NCBI RefSeq assembly: GCF_016909495.1
Contig: NZ_JAFBFW010000007.1
Location: forward strand, 1 to 64,000
Direction: 5' to 3'
Length of the DNA: 64,000 nt
Source of the DNA: Pantoea coffeiphila
Lineage (GTDB): Bacteria; Pseudomonadota; Gammaproteobacteria; Enterobacterales; Enterobacteriaceae
In this document: positions 46,572 through 55,162 of the stretch, one piece after another
Layout: each line of letters begins with the position of its first letter
Position numbering within the stretch: position 1 is the first letter of the stretch
Notes under the pieces: generated by a model
The model's input: only the letters and a program-made list of their open reading frames with translations
What the model was told of the DNA's origin: nothing
The model's database searches: none
Made by a program: the position numbers and the translations under genes

Positions 46572-47105
46572 GTGTACTTCGAAAAACGGAACAGGATCTA
46601 TCATCTCTTTATCGCGGGAATGTGCCTCTGGCTGGTCTGGATGATGGTCTGCCTGTGGCTGACGCGCCGGGTCTGGCTGCGCGAAGGGGAGTATAACGGG
46701 CTGATAACCGTCTCCGTGGCCTGCGGTATCGGGCTTTTTGCTGCGTGGCGGCATTTTCTCCGTGGCCCGGAGGTGGATGAAGGCAATGTGGCGCTGCTGA
46801 AAACCTTTGCCGGTGTGACCGTATTTGCCTTCATTACCCTGTTTAATGTGCCGGATATGTGGGTATATCTGACCGCCAGCCGTCCGGTGCAGAGCGAAGT
46901 GGCGTATACGGTGGAGCATCCCGGCCCCGCCAGTTCGCGATTCAGCCGCTGCCCGGCGGGGATTCGTTACTATGATGTAGACCTGCGGCGTCATATCGAA
47001 TTCTGCGCCAGCGACAGTGACATTCCGCCCGCGGCCCGCGCGCTGCGGGTGGAGAAGCGGCTCGGTAACCTCGGCGGGTATATTGTCAGCTACCGGTTTA
47101 TCTGA
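46572..47105 (+). CDS. Unrecognised inner-membrane protein (177 aa)
   Basis: A 177-residue protein with three predicted membrane helices in the first 105 residues (LFIAGMCLWLVWMMVCLWL, LITVSVACGIGLFAAW, FAGVTVFAFITLFNV) and a soluble C-terminal half containing SRCPAGIRYYDVDLRRHIEFC (two cysteines). The GTG start with aggaccgcaac upstream is chosen over an ATG 35 codons earlier, whose extra residues are polar and implausible before the first helix. It lies between the bgl operon and the FadR-type gene, convergent with the latter. Function unknown. Confidence 0.7.
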   Translation: MYFEKRNRIYHLFIAGMCLWLVWMMVCLWLTRRVWLREGEYNGLITVSVACGIGLFAAWRHFLRGPEVDEGNVALLKTFAGVTVFAFITLFNVPDMWVYLTASRPVQSEVAYTVEHPGPASSRFSRCPAGIRYYDVDLRRHIEFCASDSDIPPAARALRVEKRLGNLGGYIVSYRFI

Positions 47106-47126
47106 CTCGTCGGTTACGCGAGGCGG

Positions 47127-47888
47127 CTAAACGCTGTCGCTCAGAAAGCGTTCCTCCAGCGTTGCCTCCAGCGCCAGCATTGACGCCTCGGCGTGCTGCA
47201 TATGTGCATACATAATCGCTTCCACCTCTCCGGCGTCCTTGCGGCGCATCGCATCGATCAGGCGGCGCTGGAAATCAATCCCGATCCGGCGGTCTACCGG
47301 CTCCGGGCGCTGATAAATATCTTTGCATACCGCCAGGTCTTTCAGCAGCCGCTGCAAGAAGTGGCAGAGAAACGCCAGCAGTACGTTATCGGCATAGCTG
47401 GCGACCACGCCGTGAAAATCCAGCTCCGCCATGCGCTGGGCCCAGCGCTCGTCTTCATCGGCCGGAGGATGGTCGTAAACGGCAATCAGCTGATTTAATC
47501 GCGCAAAACCGGCTTCGTCGATGGCGTGAATCGCGCTGACGGCGGCAATTGGTTCCAGCGCTTTGCGCAGGGCATAGATATTGCCGATGGACAGCTCGCG
47601 GGTGAACAGATAGTTGGACAGCAGGCTCATGGCGCGGGTCTCGGTCATCGATTCGATAAACGCGCCGCCGCCCGGCCCGGTTTTGGTGCGGATCAGCCCC
47701 TGCACCTCCAGTGATTTCAGCGCTTCACGCACCGTGCCTTTGCCTGCGGCGTAGTGCTGAGCCAGATCTTTTTCCTGCGGCAGCCGGTCGCCCGGCACCA
47801 GGTTTTCGCGAATAATGGTTTCTTTAATCGCATCGACAATTTCGTCGGTGCGCTTGCGGCGCGGAGCGTCCGGGGTGTCCTGGGTCAT
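47127..47888 (-). CDS. GntR/FadR-family (FCD) regulator of the peptide ABC operon
   Basis: A 253-residue FCD-type GntR regulator: winged helix (VPGDRLPQEKDLAQHYAAGK, then GTVREALKSLEVQGLI) and a helical FCD domain with metal-ligand candidates (DFHGVVASYADNV, HMQHAEAS). The ATG follows aaggaataattg; a TTG one codon earlier is possible. It is the last gene of the ABC operon (eleven bases after the ATPase gene), and paired palindromes in the operon promoter are probable operators. Confidence 0.9.
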   Translation of the reverse strand: MTQDTPDAPRRKRTDEIVDAIKETIIRENLVPGDRLPQEKDLAQHYAAGKGTVREALKSLEVQGLIRTKTGPGGGAFIESMTETRAMSLLSNYLFTRELSIGNIYALRKALEPIAAVSAIHAIDEAGFARLNQLIAVYDHPPADEDERWAQRMAELDFHGVVASYADNVLLAFLCHFLQRLLKDLAVCKDIYQRPEPVDRRIGIDFQRRLIDAMRRKDAGEVEAIMYAHMQHAEASMLALEATLEERFLSDSV

Positions 47889-47899
47889 CAATTATTCCT

Positions 47900-48679
47900 T
47901 CACAGACGGGGGGCGCTGGCCAGCAGACTCTGCGTGTAGCGGTGCTGAGGTGAACGGAACAGCGTGGCGTTATCGGCACATTCTACCAAATCTCCGTGAT
48001 ACATCACCGCTACCCGATCGGCAATCGATTCGACCACCGCCAGATCGTGGCTGATAAACAGGTAGGAGAGGCCAAACTGTTCTTTTAACTGCTCCAGCAG
48101 CAGCAGAACCTGCGCCTGCACCGACACATCCAGCGCGCTGACCGGTTCATCCAGCACCAGAATGCGCGCTTCGGCGGCCAGCGCCCGCGCCAGCGCCAGC
48201 CGTTGGGCCTGCCCGCCGGAAAACTCGTGCGGATAGCCAATCAGCGCATCGGCGGGCATTTTCACCGCCTCCATCAGCTCCAGCATCCGCGCTTTTCTTT
48301 TGGCGCTGCCGTAGCCGCACAGCGCTTTCAGCGGCACGTCCAGCGTGTCGGCGATGGTTTTTCTCGGGTTCAGCGAGGCGACCGGGTCCTGAAAGACATA
48401 CTGGATCAGCCGACCGTTCTCTTTCGCGCTGCGCCCCGGGCCTGTCTCGTTACCCATCAGGCGAATGGTGCCGGATGTCGGCGACTCCAGCCCGACCAGC
48501 ATGCGCGCCAGGGTACTTTTTCCCGAGCCGCTTTCGCCCACTACCGCCAGCGTTTCCCCGGCGGCAAGATGCAGTGAGATCCCTTTCACCGCCTGCACCT
48601 GATGAGCCGCCGGGCTGAACCAGCGCGCGGCGTGGCCGAAGGTTTTCGTCAGGTTTTCCACCTCAATCACGTTGCTCAT
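47900..48679 (-). CDS. Peptide/opine-type ABC transporter ATP-binding protein (DppF-like)
   Basis: A 259-residue ATPase: Walker [24 protein letters not shown], signature FSGGQAQR and LVLDEPVSALDVS, with a C-terminal SPQHRYTQSLL tail characteristic of DppF/OppF. It overlaps the fused permease-ATPase gene by 4 bp. It forms the second nucleotide-binding subunit of the transporter. Confidence 0.93.
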   Translation of the reverse strand: MSNVIEVENLTKTFGHAARWFSPAAHQVQAVKGISLHLAAGETLAVVGESGSGKSTLARMLVGLESPTSGTIRLMGNETGPGRSAKENGRLIQYVFQDPVASLNPRKTIADTLDVPLKALCGYGSAKRKARMLELMEAVKMPADALIGYPHEFSGGQAQRLALARALAAEARILVLDEPVSALDVSVQAQVLLLLEQLKEQFGLSYLFISHDLAVVESIADRVAVMYHGDLVECADNATLFRSPQHRYTQSLLASAPRL

Positions 48680-50469
48680 ACGCGCTCCTGTTGGGGCTGG
48701 CTGCCGGGGTAAAGTACCGCGACCTGGCGCAGGAAATCACGCCCCTGGCCTGCTTTCGGCACGCTGGCGATCAGCCGCCGGGTGTAATCATGCTGCGGAT
48801 TTGCCAGTACGGTGGCGGTATCGCCGCTTTCTACAATTTCGCCGTGGCGCATCACCGCCACCCGGTCGCAGATCTGCGCAATCACGCCGAAGTCGTGGGT
48901 GATAAACAGCAGCGTCAGCCCGCGCTGGCGGCGCAGGTTTTGCAGCAACTCAAGAATGCGCGCCTGCACGGTAACGTCCAGCGCGGTGGTCGGTTCATCG
49001 GCGATGATGATCTCCGGGTCGTTCGCCAGTGCCATCGCGATGCCCACGCGCTGGCGCTGGCCGCCGGAAAGCTGATGCGGCCAGGCGTTAAAGCGCGCGG
49101 CGGCATCGGGAATGCCGACGTCCTCCAGCAGGGCCACTGCTTTTTGCCGCGCCTCGCTGCGCGAAAGCGGTCTGTGCGCTTGAATCGCCTCAACGATCTG
49201 GTCACCGATACGCAGCTGCGGATGCAGCGTGCTCAGTGGGTCCTGGAAAATATAGGCCACGCGCGCGCCGCGCCGCTGGCGCAGGGCATCAGGGGAAAGC
49301 GACAGCATCTCTTCGCCGCCAACGTACACCGCGCCGCCGCTGATTTCCCCCGGCGGCGAGGCCAGCAGGCCCATGATTGACAGTGCGGTAACGCTTTTGC
49401 CCGAGCCGCTTTCGCCAATCAGCCCCAGGCATTCCCCGCGTTGCAGATGGAAGCTGATGCCCTTTACCGCCTGCTGAGTCTGTTTTCCGGCGCGGAAGCT
49501 GACCTTCAGATCCACCACCTCCAGCAGTGCGTCTTCGGTTTTTGCCGCCGGTACGGCAGGGCGGGTGACGGTGGTGACCGCCTGCGCACGCTGCAGCACG
49601 CCGGAGCGCAGGCGCGGATCGAGCAGGTCGCGGATGCCGTCGCCCAGCAGGTTAAAGCTCATCACCAGCAGGAAAATCATAATTCCCGGCACCAGCGATA
49701 CGTGCGGGGCGCTGAACATCTGTGCGCGACCCTGGCCGAGCATGGAGCCGAGGTCGGCATCCGTCGGCTGGGTGCCGAGGCCGAGGAACGACAGCCCGGC
49801 GGTTTCCAGAATCATCCAGCCGATGGTGGTGGACATGGTCACCACGATCACCGGCATCACGTTGGGCAGCACTTCGGTAAACAGCACCGACGCGTGGCTT
49901 TTGCCGGAGAGTCGCGCCGCCTGCACGAAGTCGCGCTGGCGCAGGCCGACGGTCAGGCCGCGAATATTACGGGCGAAGAAGGGAATATTGACCACGGCGA
50001 TGGCGTACAGCGCATTCAGCAGCCCCGGCCCCAGCACCGCAACAATCGCCAGCGCCAGCAGAATATAGGGGAAAGCCATAAGCATATCGATCAGCCGCAT
50101 CAGCAGGCTGTCGGTGCGGCCGCCCGCGTAGCCCGCCAGCAGGCCGATCAGCGTGCCGAACAGCGCGGCCAGAAGCGTGGCGCTGATGCCCACCGCCAGC
50201 GACACCCGCGTTCCCCAGACCAGTCGCGAGAGCACATCGCGCCCCAGCGGATCGGTGCCCAACAGGTGCCCCGGCGACAGCGGCGGCAGCAGGCGCTGCA
50301 GCAGGTTGGTGGCATCCGGGTCGGCCAGCGGCAGCAGCGGCGCGCAGAGGGCAACGATCGCCGTCAGCAGCAGAATAATCAGCCCCAGCGTCGCCAGGCG
50401 GTTCGCCAGCAGCAGCGACCAGAGCGACGGGCGGTGGCGCGCAGAGGGCGCCGTCAGGATCTGGCTCAT
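48676..50469 (-). CDS. Fused ABC permease and ATPase (DppC-DppD fusion)
   Basis: A 597-residue fusion. Residues about 1-290 are a DppC/OppC-type permease (LLGTDPLGRDVLSRLVWG and EAA-like TEVLPNVMPVIV) with about six membrane helices. After a linker (about 290-310) comes a DppD/OppD-type ATPase: Walker A GESGSGKSVTA, LSGGQRQRVGIAMAL, IIADEPTTALD and a C-terminal NPQHDYTRRL. There is no internal stop or start between the domains. The start used is the ATG beginning MSQILTAPSA; a longer open frame upstream overlaps the permease gene. It overlaps both neighbouring genes by 4 bp. Such fusions are known but uncommon. Confidence 0.92.
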   Translation of the reverse strand: MSQILTAPSARHRPSLWSLLLANRLATLGLIILLLTAIVALCAPLLPLADPDATNLLQRLLPPLSPGHLLGTDPLGRDVLSRLVWGTRVSLAVGISATLLAALFGTLIGLLAGYAGGRTDSLLMRLIDMLMAFPYILLALAIVAVLGPGLLNALYAIAVVNIPFFARNIRGLTVGLRQRDFVQAARLSGKSHASVLFTEVLPNVMPVIVVTMSTTIGWMILETAGLSFLGLGTQPTDADLGSMLGQGRAQMFSAPHVSLVPGIMIFLLVMSFNLLGDGIRDLLDPRLRSGVLQRAQAVTTVTRPAVPAAKTEDALLEVVDLKVSFRAGKQTQQAVKGISFHLQRGECLGLIGESGSGKSVTALSIMGLLASPPGEISGGAVYVGGEEMLSLSPDALRQRRGARVAYIFQDPLSTLHPQLRIGDQIVEAIQAHRPLSRSEARQKAVALLEDVGIPDAAARFNAWPHQLSGGQRQRVGIAMALANDPEIIIADEPTTALDVTVQARILELLQNLRRQRGLTLLFITHDFGVIAQICDRVAVMRHGEIVESGDTATVLANPQHDYTRRLIASVPKAGQGRDFLRQVAVLYPGSQPQQERV

Positions 50470-51413
50470 GATTTTAACCTCGGGTCGAGAAGCGCCTGCA
50501 GGATGTCGGCGCACAGGTTGATCAGCACATAGACCGCGGCGGCCACCAGTACGCCGCCCTGCACCAGCAGCAGATCGCGGGTGGCAACGGCTTTCACCAG
50601 CATCGCGCCCAGTCCCGGCCACTGGAAGACGGTTTCAATGTACACCGCGCCGCCCAGCACAAAACCGGCCTGAATGCCGATGACCGGGATCACCGACACC
50701 AGCGCCATGCGAAAGGCGTGGCGGTAGATCACCTTCGACTCGCTCAGGCCGTTGGCGCGGGCGGTACGGATAAAGTCCTGGCGCAGCACTTCCAGCATTG
50801 CGGTGCGGGTCAGGCGGGCGATCACCCCGGTGGCAACAATCGCCAGAGTAATGGCGGGCAGCGCCAGGTGATGTAGCAGATCCAGCCAGTCACCGCCGCC
50901 CCAGATGGCGAACATCCCTGAGGCCGGGAACCACTGTAGCTGTACGGCGAACAGCATAATCATCAGCAGGCCGATCCAGAACGAGGGCATGGAAATCCCC
51001 ACCAGCACGCACAGGGTGATCAGCCGGTCGCCCCAGCCGAACTGGCGCAGCGCGGAGGCAATCCCCGCCAGCAGTCCGAGCACGGTACTCAGCAGCAGCG
51101 CGCTGCCGCCGAGGATCAGCGTGGCCGACAGCCTTTGCAGGACCTCGTCAATCACCGGGCGATTCAGCACGTAAGAGCGGCCAAAGTCGCCGTGCAGGAT
51201 GTTGCCGATCCAGATCAGATACTGTTGCCACAGCGGCTTATCCAGCCCGAGATCGCGGGTGATGCGTTCGACGTTTTCCGGCGTGGCCCAGGCCCCCAGC
51301 AGTGCCTGGGCCGGATTGCCGGGGATCATCGCCATAATCAGAAAGACGATCAGCGAAAGCCCAATAAAGATGGGAACGATCGCCAGGACGCGTTTTAGCG
51401 TGTAGTGCCACAT
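50466..51413 (-). CDS. Peptide-type ABC transporter permease (DppB-like)
   Basis: A 315-residue permease with about six membrane helices: N-terminal LKRVLAIVPIFIGLSLIVFL, periplasmic loop IPGNPAQALLG, GLDKPLWQQYLIWIGNILHGD and the EAA loop TARANGLSESKVIYRHAFRM. It pairs with the permease half of the fusion protein. It sits 21 bp downstream of the binding-protein gene. Confidence 0.93.
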   Translation of the reverse strand: MWHYTLKRVLAIVPIFIGLSLIVFLIMAMIPGNPAQALLGAWATPENVERITRDLGLDKPLWQQYLIWIGNILHGDFGRSYVLNRPVIDEVLQRLSATLILGGSALLLSTVLGLLAGIASALRQFGWGDRLITLCVLVGISMPSFWIGLLMIMLFAVQLQWFPASGMFAIWGGGDWLDLLHHLALPAITLAIVATGVIARLTRTAMLEVLRQDFIRTARANGLSESKVIYRHAFRMALVSVIPVIGIQAGFVLGGAVYIETVFQWPGLGAMLVKAVATRDLLLVQGGVLVAAAVYVLINLCADILQALLDPRLKS

Positions 51414-51434
51414 AGTCAGGCTCCTGCGTCGGCG

Positions 51435-53012
51435 TTACTGTTTGGTCACCCGGTTGAGTAACAGGTTAAAGTTCGGTTGCAGGGAAAAATGGTTAATGCG
51501 CGTGGAGGTCACGGCGTTCTGCTTCCAGTTGGCGACAAACAGCCACGGCGCATCGTTATGCACGATCTGCTGCACCTGGCGGTAAAGCTGCCCGCGCTCG
51601 GCGTTATCGGTGGTCAGACGGGCTTTTTCCAGCAGCGCATCTACCTGTGGATTGCTGTAGTAGCCCGAGTTAAAGCCGCCTTTTTTTGGCCAGGCTTCCG
51701 TGCGCAGGGTTAAAAACGGCAGCGTATCCGGGTCGTTGGTCATCCACGCCATTTCTGCCATATGGGTCTGCGGCGTCAGCCCGGCGTTGACCTTCGACAG
51801 ATAGGTGTTCCATTCATAAGTTTCAATTTTTACGTTCAGCCCGACCGCTTTCAGATCGGCCTGAATGGCGGTGGCCATCGGCACCGGGTCGAGCATTCCC
51901 GATCCCCCTTCGGTGACGTAGAAGGTCAGGGTTGCACCTTCCGCTCCCGCTGCTTTCAGCAGATCGCGCGCCTTCTGCGGGTCGTAGGGATACGCCTTCA
52001 CGTCGGGATTCGCCGCCCAGCTGAACGCCGCCGGGATCGGGCCGTCGGCCACGTCTGCCGAACCCTGGAGAATATTGTCGACCAGCGACTGCTTGTTCAC
52101 CGCGTAGTTCACCGCCTGACGCACGCGGACGTCGTTAAACGGCGGTACCTGGGCATTCAGCATCACGTACCAGACGTGTGGGCCGGTGGTTTCATACAGA
52201 CGGAAGCGTTTGCGCTTCTCTGCGAACAGTTTCACCGTATCCGGCGGCACTTCGACCATTGCGTCGATCCCACCCGAAAGCATTTCCGCCACGCGGGTAT
52301 TGCCGTCGGTAATCGGCCGGAAGACCACGGTGTTAACCGCCGGTTTGCCGTCCCAGTAAGATGCATTCGCCGTCACCACCACGCGCTGGTTGGCCCGCCA
52401 TTCAGTAAACTGAAACGCCCCGGTTCCCACCGGATGACGGCCAAAATCCTTACCGTATTTTTTCACTGCGGCCGGTGAAACGATCAGCCCCGTCGGCGTG
52501 GCCAGATTGGAGAGAAACGGCGCGAAAGGTTCTTTCAGGTGAAACACCAGCGTCTGTTCATCCGGGGTGTCAATGGACTGAATGCTGGAGAAGAAAAACG
52601 ACAGCGGGAACGGGCCGGTATCGTGCCACGGGTTCTTCTCATCAATCATGCGATCGAAGGTAAACTTTGCGGCCTCGGCATTAAACGGCGTGCCGTCGTG
52701 GAAGCGCACGTTGTCGCGCAGATGAAAACGGTAGGTGAGGCCATCCGGGCTGATCTCCCAGCGGGTGGCCAGCGCCGGTTCGATATCCAGTTTGCCTTCG
52801 CCGTTGCGCACCAGTCCGTCATACATATTGACCAGAATACGCGAGTCGTTAGCGGCAGTGGCTACCTGCGGATCGAGCGATTGCGGCTCGGCCACCTGGC
52901 CTATCAGCAGCGCATCGGCGGGCGTGGCGGCCTGGGCCTGCGGTAAGCCGAGCAGCGGGCACAGCAGCAGGGCACTTCTGATTAAAACCTTGATTCGTCG
53001 CGTACTCAGCAT
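51435..53012 (-). CDS. Peptide-type ABC transporter periplasmic binding protein (family 5)
   Basis: A 525-residue family-5 solute-binding protein with a Sec signal (1-28, ending AQA). Typical segments are QVAEPQSLDPQVATA, PALATRWEISPDGLTYRFHLRD, VRFHDGTPFNAEAAKFTFDRM and NDVRVRQAVNYAVNKQSLV. Members carry peptides, opines, glutathione or nickel. The absence of aminoacid- or sugar-specific marks leaves the ligand open. It is the first gene of the operon and divergent from a DUF1028 gene. Confidence 0.92.
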   Translation of the reverse strand: MLSTRRIKVLIRSALLLCPLLGLPQAQAATPADALLIGQVAEPQSLDPQVATAANDSRILVNMYDGLVRNGEGKLDIEPALATRWEISPDGLTYRFHLRDNVRFHDGTPFNAEAAKFTFDRMIDEKNPWHDTGPFPLSFFFSSIQSIDTPDEQTLVFHLKEPFAPFLSNLATPTGLIVSPAAVKKYGKDFGRHPVGTGAFQFTEWRANQRVVVTANASYWDGKPAVNTVVFRPITDGNTRVAEMLSGGIDAMVEVPPDTVKLFAEKRKRFRLYETTGPHVWYVMLNAQVPPFNDVRVRQAVNYAVNKQSLVDNILQGSADVADGPIPAAFSWAANPDVKAYPYDPQKARDLLKAAGAEGATLTFYVTEGGSGMLDPVPMATAIQADLKAVGLNVKIETYEWNTYLSKVNAGLTPQTHMAEMAWMTNDPDTLPFLTLRTEAWPKKGGFNSGYYSNPQVDALLEKARLTTDNAERGQLYRQVQQIVHNDAPWLFVANWKQNAVTSTRINHFSLQPNFNLLLNRVTKQ

Positions 53013-53060
53013 GGTGGCCTCTTCTGCTTCGGGGAGTGAATTCCGGTTGTCCTGATTATT

Positions 53061-53108
53061 ATTTATGCGTATAAATAGAGTTTATTGCAATAATTTATCC
53101 ATATAAAT
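53061..53108. promoter_or_regulatory. Twin palindromes with overlapping NAC-type motifs between ABC operon and DUF1028 gene
   Basis: ATTTATGCGTATAAAT (53061-53076) and ATTTATCCATATAAAT (53093-53108) share six-base arms and are 32 bp apart, three helical turns. They fit operators for the operon's own FadR-type regulator. In the same stretch ATAAATAGAGTTTAT (53071-53085) and ATAATTTATCCATAT (53090-53104) match the NAC pattern ATAA-N8-TAT, though the region is AT-rich and chance matches are possible. Confidence 0.6.
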
Positions 53109-53136
53109 TTAGTCTGACCCTGCGACTGGAGCTGAC

Positions 53137-53787
53137 ATGACTTTCTCAATCGTCGCGCGCGATCCGCGCACCGGCGCATTCGGTGCGGCCACGGCCACGG
53201 CCGGTCCGGCGGTCGGCGCGCTGGTGATCCACGGTGCCTCGCGGGTGGGGGCGATTGCTACCCAGGCGATGACCAATCCGCTGTATGGCATTCAGGGCAT
53301 TGCGCGCTTGCGTGAAGGATTTACCGCCACCGAAACGCTGGCGATGCTGCTGCGGGAAGACCCGGAAGCGGCACGCAGGCAGGTGATGATCGTGGATCGC
53401 AGCGGCAGCGTGGCGCACTGGAGCGGCCCGCTGTGTGGCGTGTATGCCGACAGTCTGTCGGTGAACGACGGCGCGGTCGGGGGGAATTTACTGCTTAATG
53501 CGGAAACGCTGGCGGAGATGCGCCGGGAATACCAGCTGCGCAGCGAGCTGCCGTTTGCCGATCGTTTGCTGGCGGCGATGCGTGCCGGGGCGACGGCGGG
53601 CGGCGACAGGCGCGGCATGCATTCGGCAGCATTGAAAATCTGGTACGACCGCGAATACCCCGACGTTGACGCCCGCGCCGACTGGTCCGCCGCACCGCTG
53701 GATACTCTGCAGGAGGTGCTGCACCAGCTGCGTCAGCCGCTGTTTGCCGGGTTCTTTGCCGAGATCCCGAAAGGGGACCCGCAGTAA
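53137..53787 (+). CDS. DUF1028 family protein (Ntn-hydrolase-like)
   Basis: A 216-residue DUF1028 protein opening MTFSIVARDPRTGAFGAATA; family members adopt an Ntn-hydrolase fold, and Thr2 could become the N-terminal nucleophile after Met removal. QAMTNPLYG and NLLLN are further family marks. No signal peptide. It is divergent from the peptide-type ABC operon, which suggests hydrolysis of an imported amide or peptide. Biochemical activity of the family is largely unknown. Confidence 0.88.
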   Translation: MTFSIVARDPRTGAFGAATATAGPAVGALVIHGASRVGAIATQAMTNPLYGIQGIARLREGFTATETLAMLLREDPEAARRQVMIVDRSGSVAHWSGPLCGVYADSLSVNDGAVGGNLLLNAETLAEMRREYQLRSELPFADRLLAAMRAGATAGGDRRGMHSAALKIWYDREYPDVDARADWSAAPLDTLQEVLHQLRQPLFAGFFAEIPKGDPQ

Positions 53788-53817
53788 AAAAACAGAAAGG
53801 TTGTGATGGAGAGGAGA

Positions 53818-54024
53818 TTATCCAAACAGGTACTTCGCCACGGCAAGGCTGACGCCAGCCACCGCGATGATGGTGGTTGCTAACCATTTCGTCTGGCTGG
53901 CAATTTCATTTTGCATATCGGTTCTGATTAGCTGTACATCTTCTTTTGTGGCGAAGCTCTTCGATCGCTCAGAGAGCGTTGCCACATCAACACGAATCTT
54001 TTCCATCATGTCCTTGTCATCCAC
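53818..54024 (-). CDS. Small coiled-coil protein with C-terminal membrane anchor (XhlA-like)
   Basis: A 68-residue protein: acidic N-terminus, a coiled-coil segment (IRVDVATLSERSKSFATKED, then VQLIRTDMQNEIASQ) and one C-terminal membrane helix (WLATTIIAVAGVSLAVAKYLFG). This layout is typical of phage-derived XhlA/hemolysin-associated and DUF1640-type proteins. The GTG start has aagggaga eight bases upstream. The gene lies alone between the DUF1028 gene and hpxE. Confidence 0.65.
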   Translation of the reverse strand: MDDKDMMEKIRVDVATLSERSKSFATKEDVQLIRTDMQNEIASQTKWLATTIIAVAGVSLAVAKYLFG

Positions 54025-54184
54025 GTCCTGTTCTCCCTTACATGGCTTCGCTGCCTGGTAAATTAATCTCGCTCGCACTTAGATGTGATTATTCTTTAAC
54101 CGATTCTGCTGCTGTCAGGCGAGTTTTGCAAGACGATGGTTTTCCAGATTGAAGGAGTGCAGCAATGCCTCGCCGGTATCCCTT

Positions 54185-55150
54185 TCAAAGATCGATAACA
54201 ATCTCCCCGGAGTGGCTGCGCGAACAGCACAGCGCGATATGCTGCGTAGGGGCAGTTTTTTCCTGTTCGGATTGCACGGTATCGCGGTGATCGATAATGC
54301 CGTCGATGACCGGCGTCAGGCAGGCACCGCACAGGCCCATCTCGCAGGAGAGCGGCACGGCCACGCCGTTTTCCATCAGCACCTGAGCAATGCTCTTATT
54401 TCCCGGTACCGGCCAGCGTTCCCCGGTTGACCCCAGCGTGACGGTAAACGTGCCGTCCTGCATTCCCGCCGCAGCCGGGGCAACGGGTTGGAAGGCTTCG
54501 CTGTGGATCTGCTCTGCCGCCCAGCCTTTCGCCCGTGCGGTTTCCGCCACCGCAGTCATAAAACCCTGCGGCCCGCAGGCGTAAAGGTGTTGATTGCCCA
54601 GCGGTGCGGCAATGGCCTGTGCCAGCCGGTGGCGCGGGCTGCCGCCTTCGTCGGAGCAGTGAACGGTACACAGCGCCTCACTGCCGCTTTCCAGCAGTTC
54701 AGCGATAAACGCGGCGCTGCGGCGGCTTTTGACAAAGTAGTGCAGTTCAAAAGGCGTGCCTGCCGCTTTAAGCCGCAACGCCATGGCATACAGCGGGGTG
54801 ATGCCGATCCCCGCTGCCAGCAGCAGCACCCGCCCGGCAGGATGCAGGGGAAACAGGTTGCGCGGGGCTGAGATCATCAGCCGCTGGCCGGGGCGCAGCG
54901 TGTCGTGAATATAGCGCGATCCCCCGCGTGATGCCGCTTCACGCGCCACGCAGATCAGATAGCGGTTCGCCTCACCGGGGCCGGTCAGCGAATACTGACG
55001 GATCAGTCCGCAGGGCAGGTGGAGGTCGATATGCGCACCGGGCTGCCACGCCGGCAGCGGCGCAGCACCGGTGCCGACCAGGCTGACGGCCAGACTTTTG
55101 TCGCCCTGGCACCACAGGCCATCGACCCTCGCTTCCAGCATCTCATTCAT
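54185..55150 (-). CDS. hpxE: HpxE, reductase component of the hypoxanthine hydroxylase
   Basis: A 321-residue reductase of the phthalate dioxygenase reductase/VanB type: FMN-binding barrel (RQYSLTGPGEANRYLICVAR), NAD-binding domain (LLLAAGIGITPLYAMA, YACGPQGFM) and a C-terminal plant-type 2Fe-2S domain (CEMGLCGACLTPV ... C). It transfers electrons from NAD(P)H to HpxD. In Klebsiella HpxDE oxidises hypoxanthine. The gene follows hpxD by 12 bp. Identity as HpxE rests on the cluster context and sequence type. Confidence 0.9.
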   Translation of the reverse strand: MNEMLEARVDGLWCQGDKSLAVSLVGTGAAPLPAWQPGAHIDLHLPCGLIRQYSLTGPGEANRYLICVAREAASRGGSRYIHDTLRPGQRLMISAPRNLFPLHPAGRVLLLAAGIGITPLYAMALRLKAAGTPFELHYFVKSRRSAAFIAELLESGSEALCTVHCSDEGGSPRHRLAQAIAAPLGNQHLYACGPQGFMTAVAETARAKGWAAEQIHSEAFQPVAPAAAGMQDGTFTVTLGSTGERWPVPGNKSIAQVLMENGVAVPLSCEMGLCGACLTPVIDGIIDHRDTVQSEQEKTAPTQHIALCCSRSHSGEIVIDL

Positions 55151-55162
55151 CGCAGCCTCCGG

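Noticed and set aside
49441-50532. 363-codon plus-strand open frame opposite the fused permease-ATPase
   Set aside because: Antisense shadow with Gln/Arg/His-rich low-complexity translation; the minus-strand fusion has Walker motifs.
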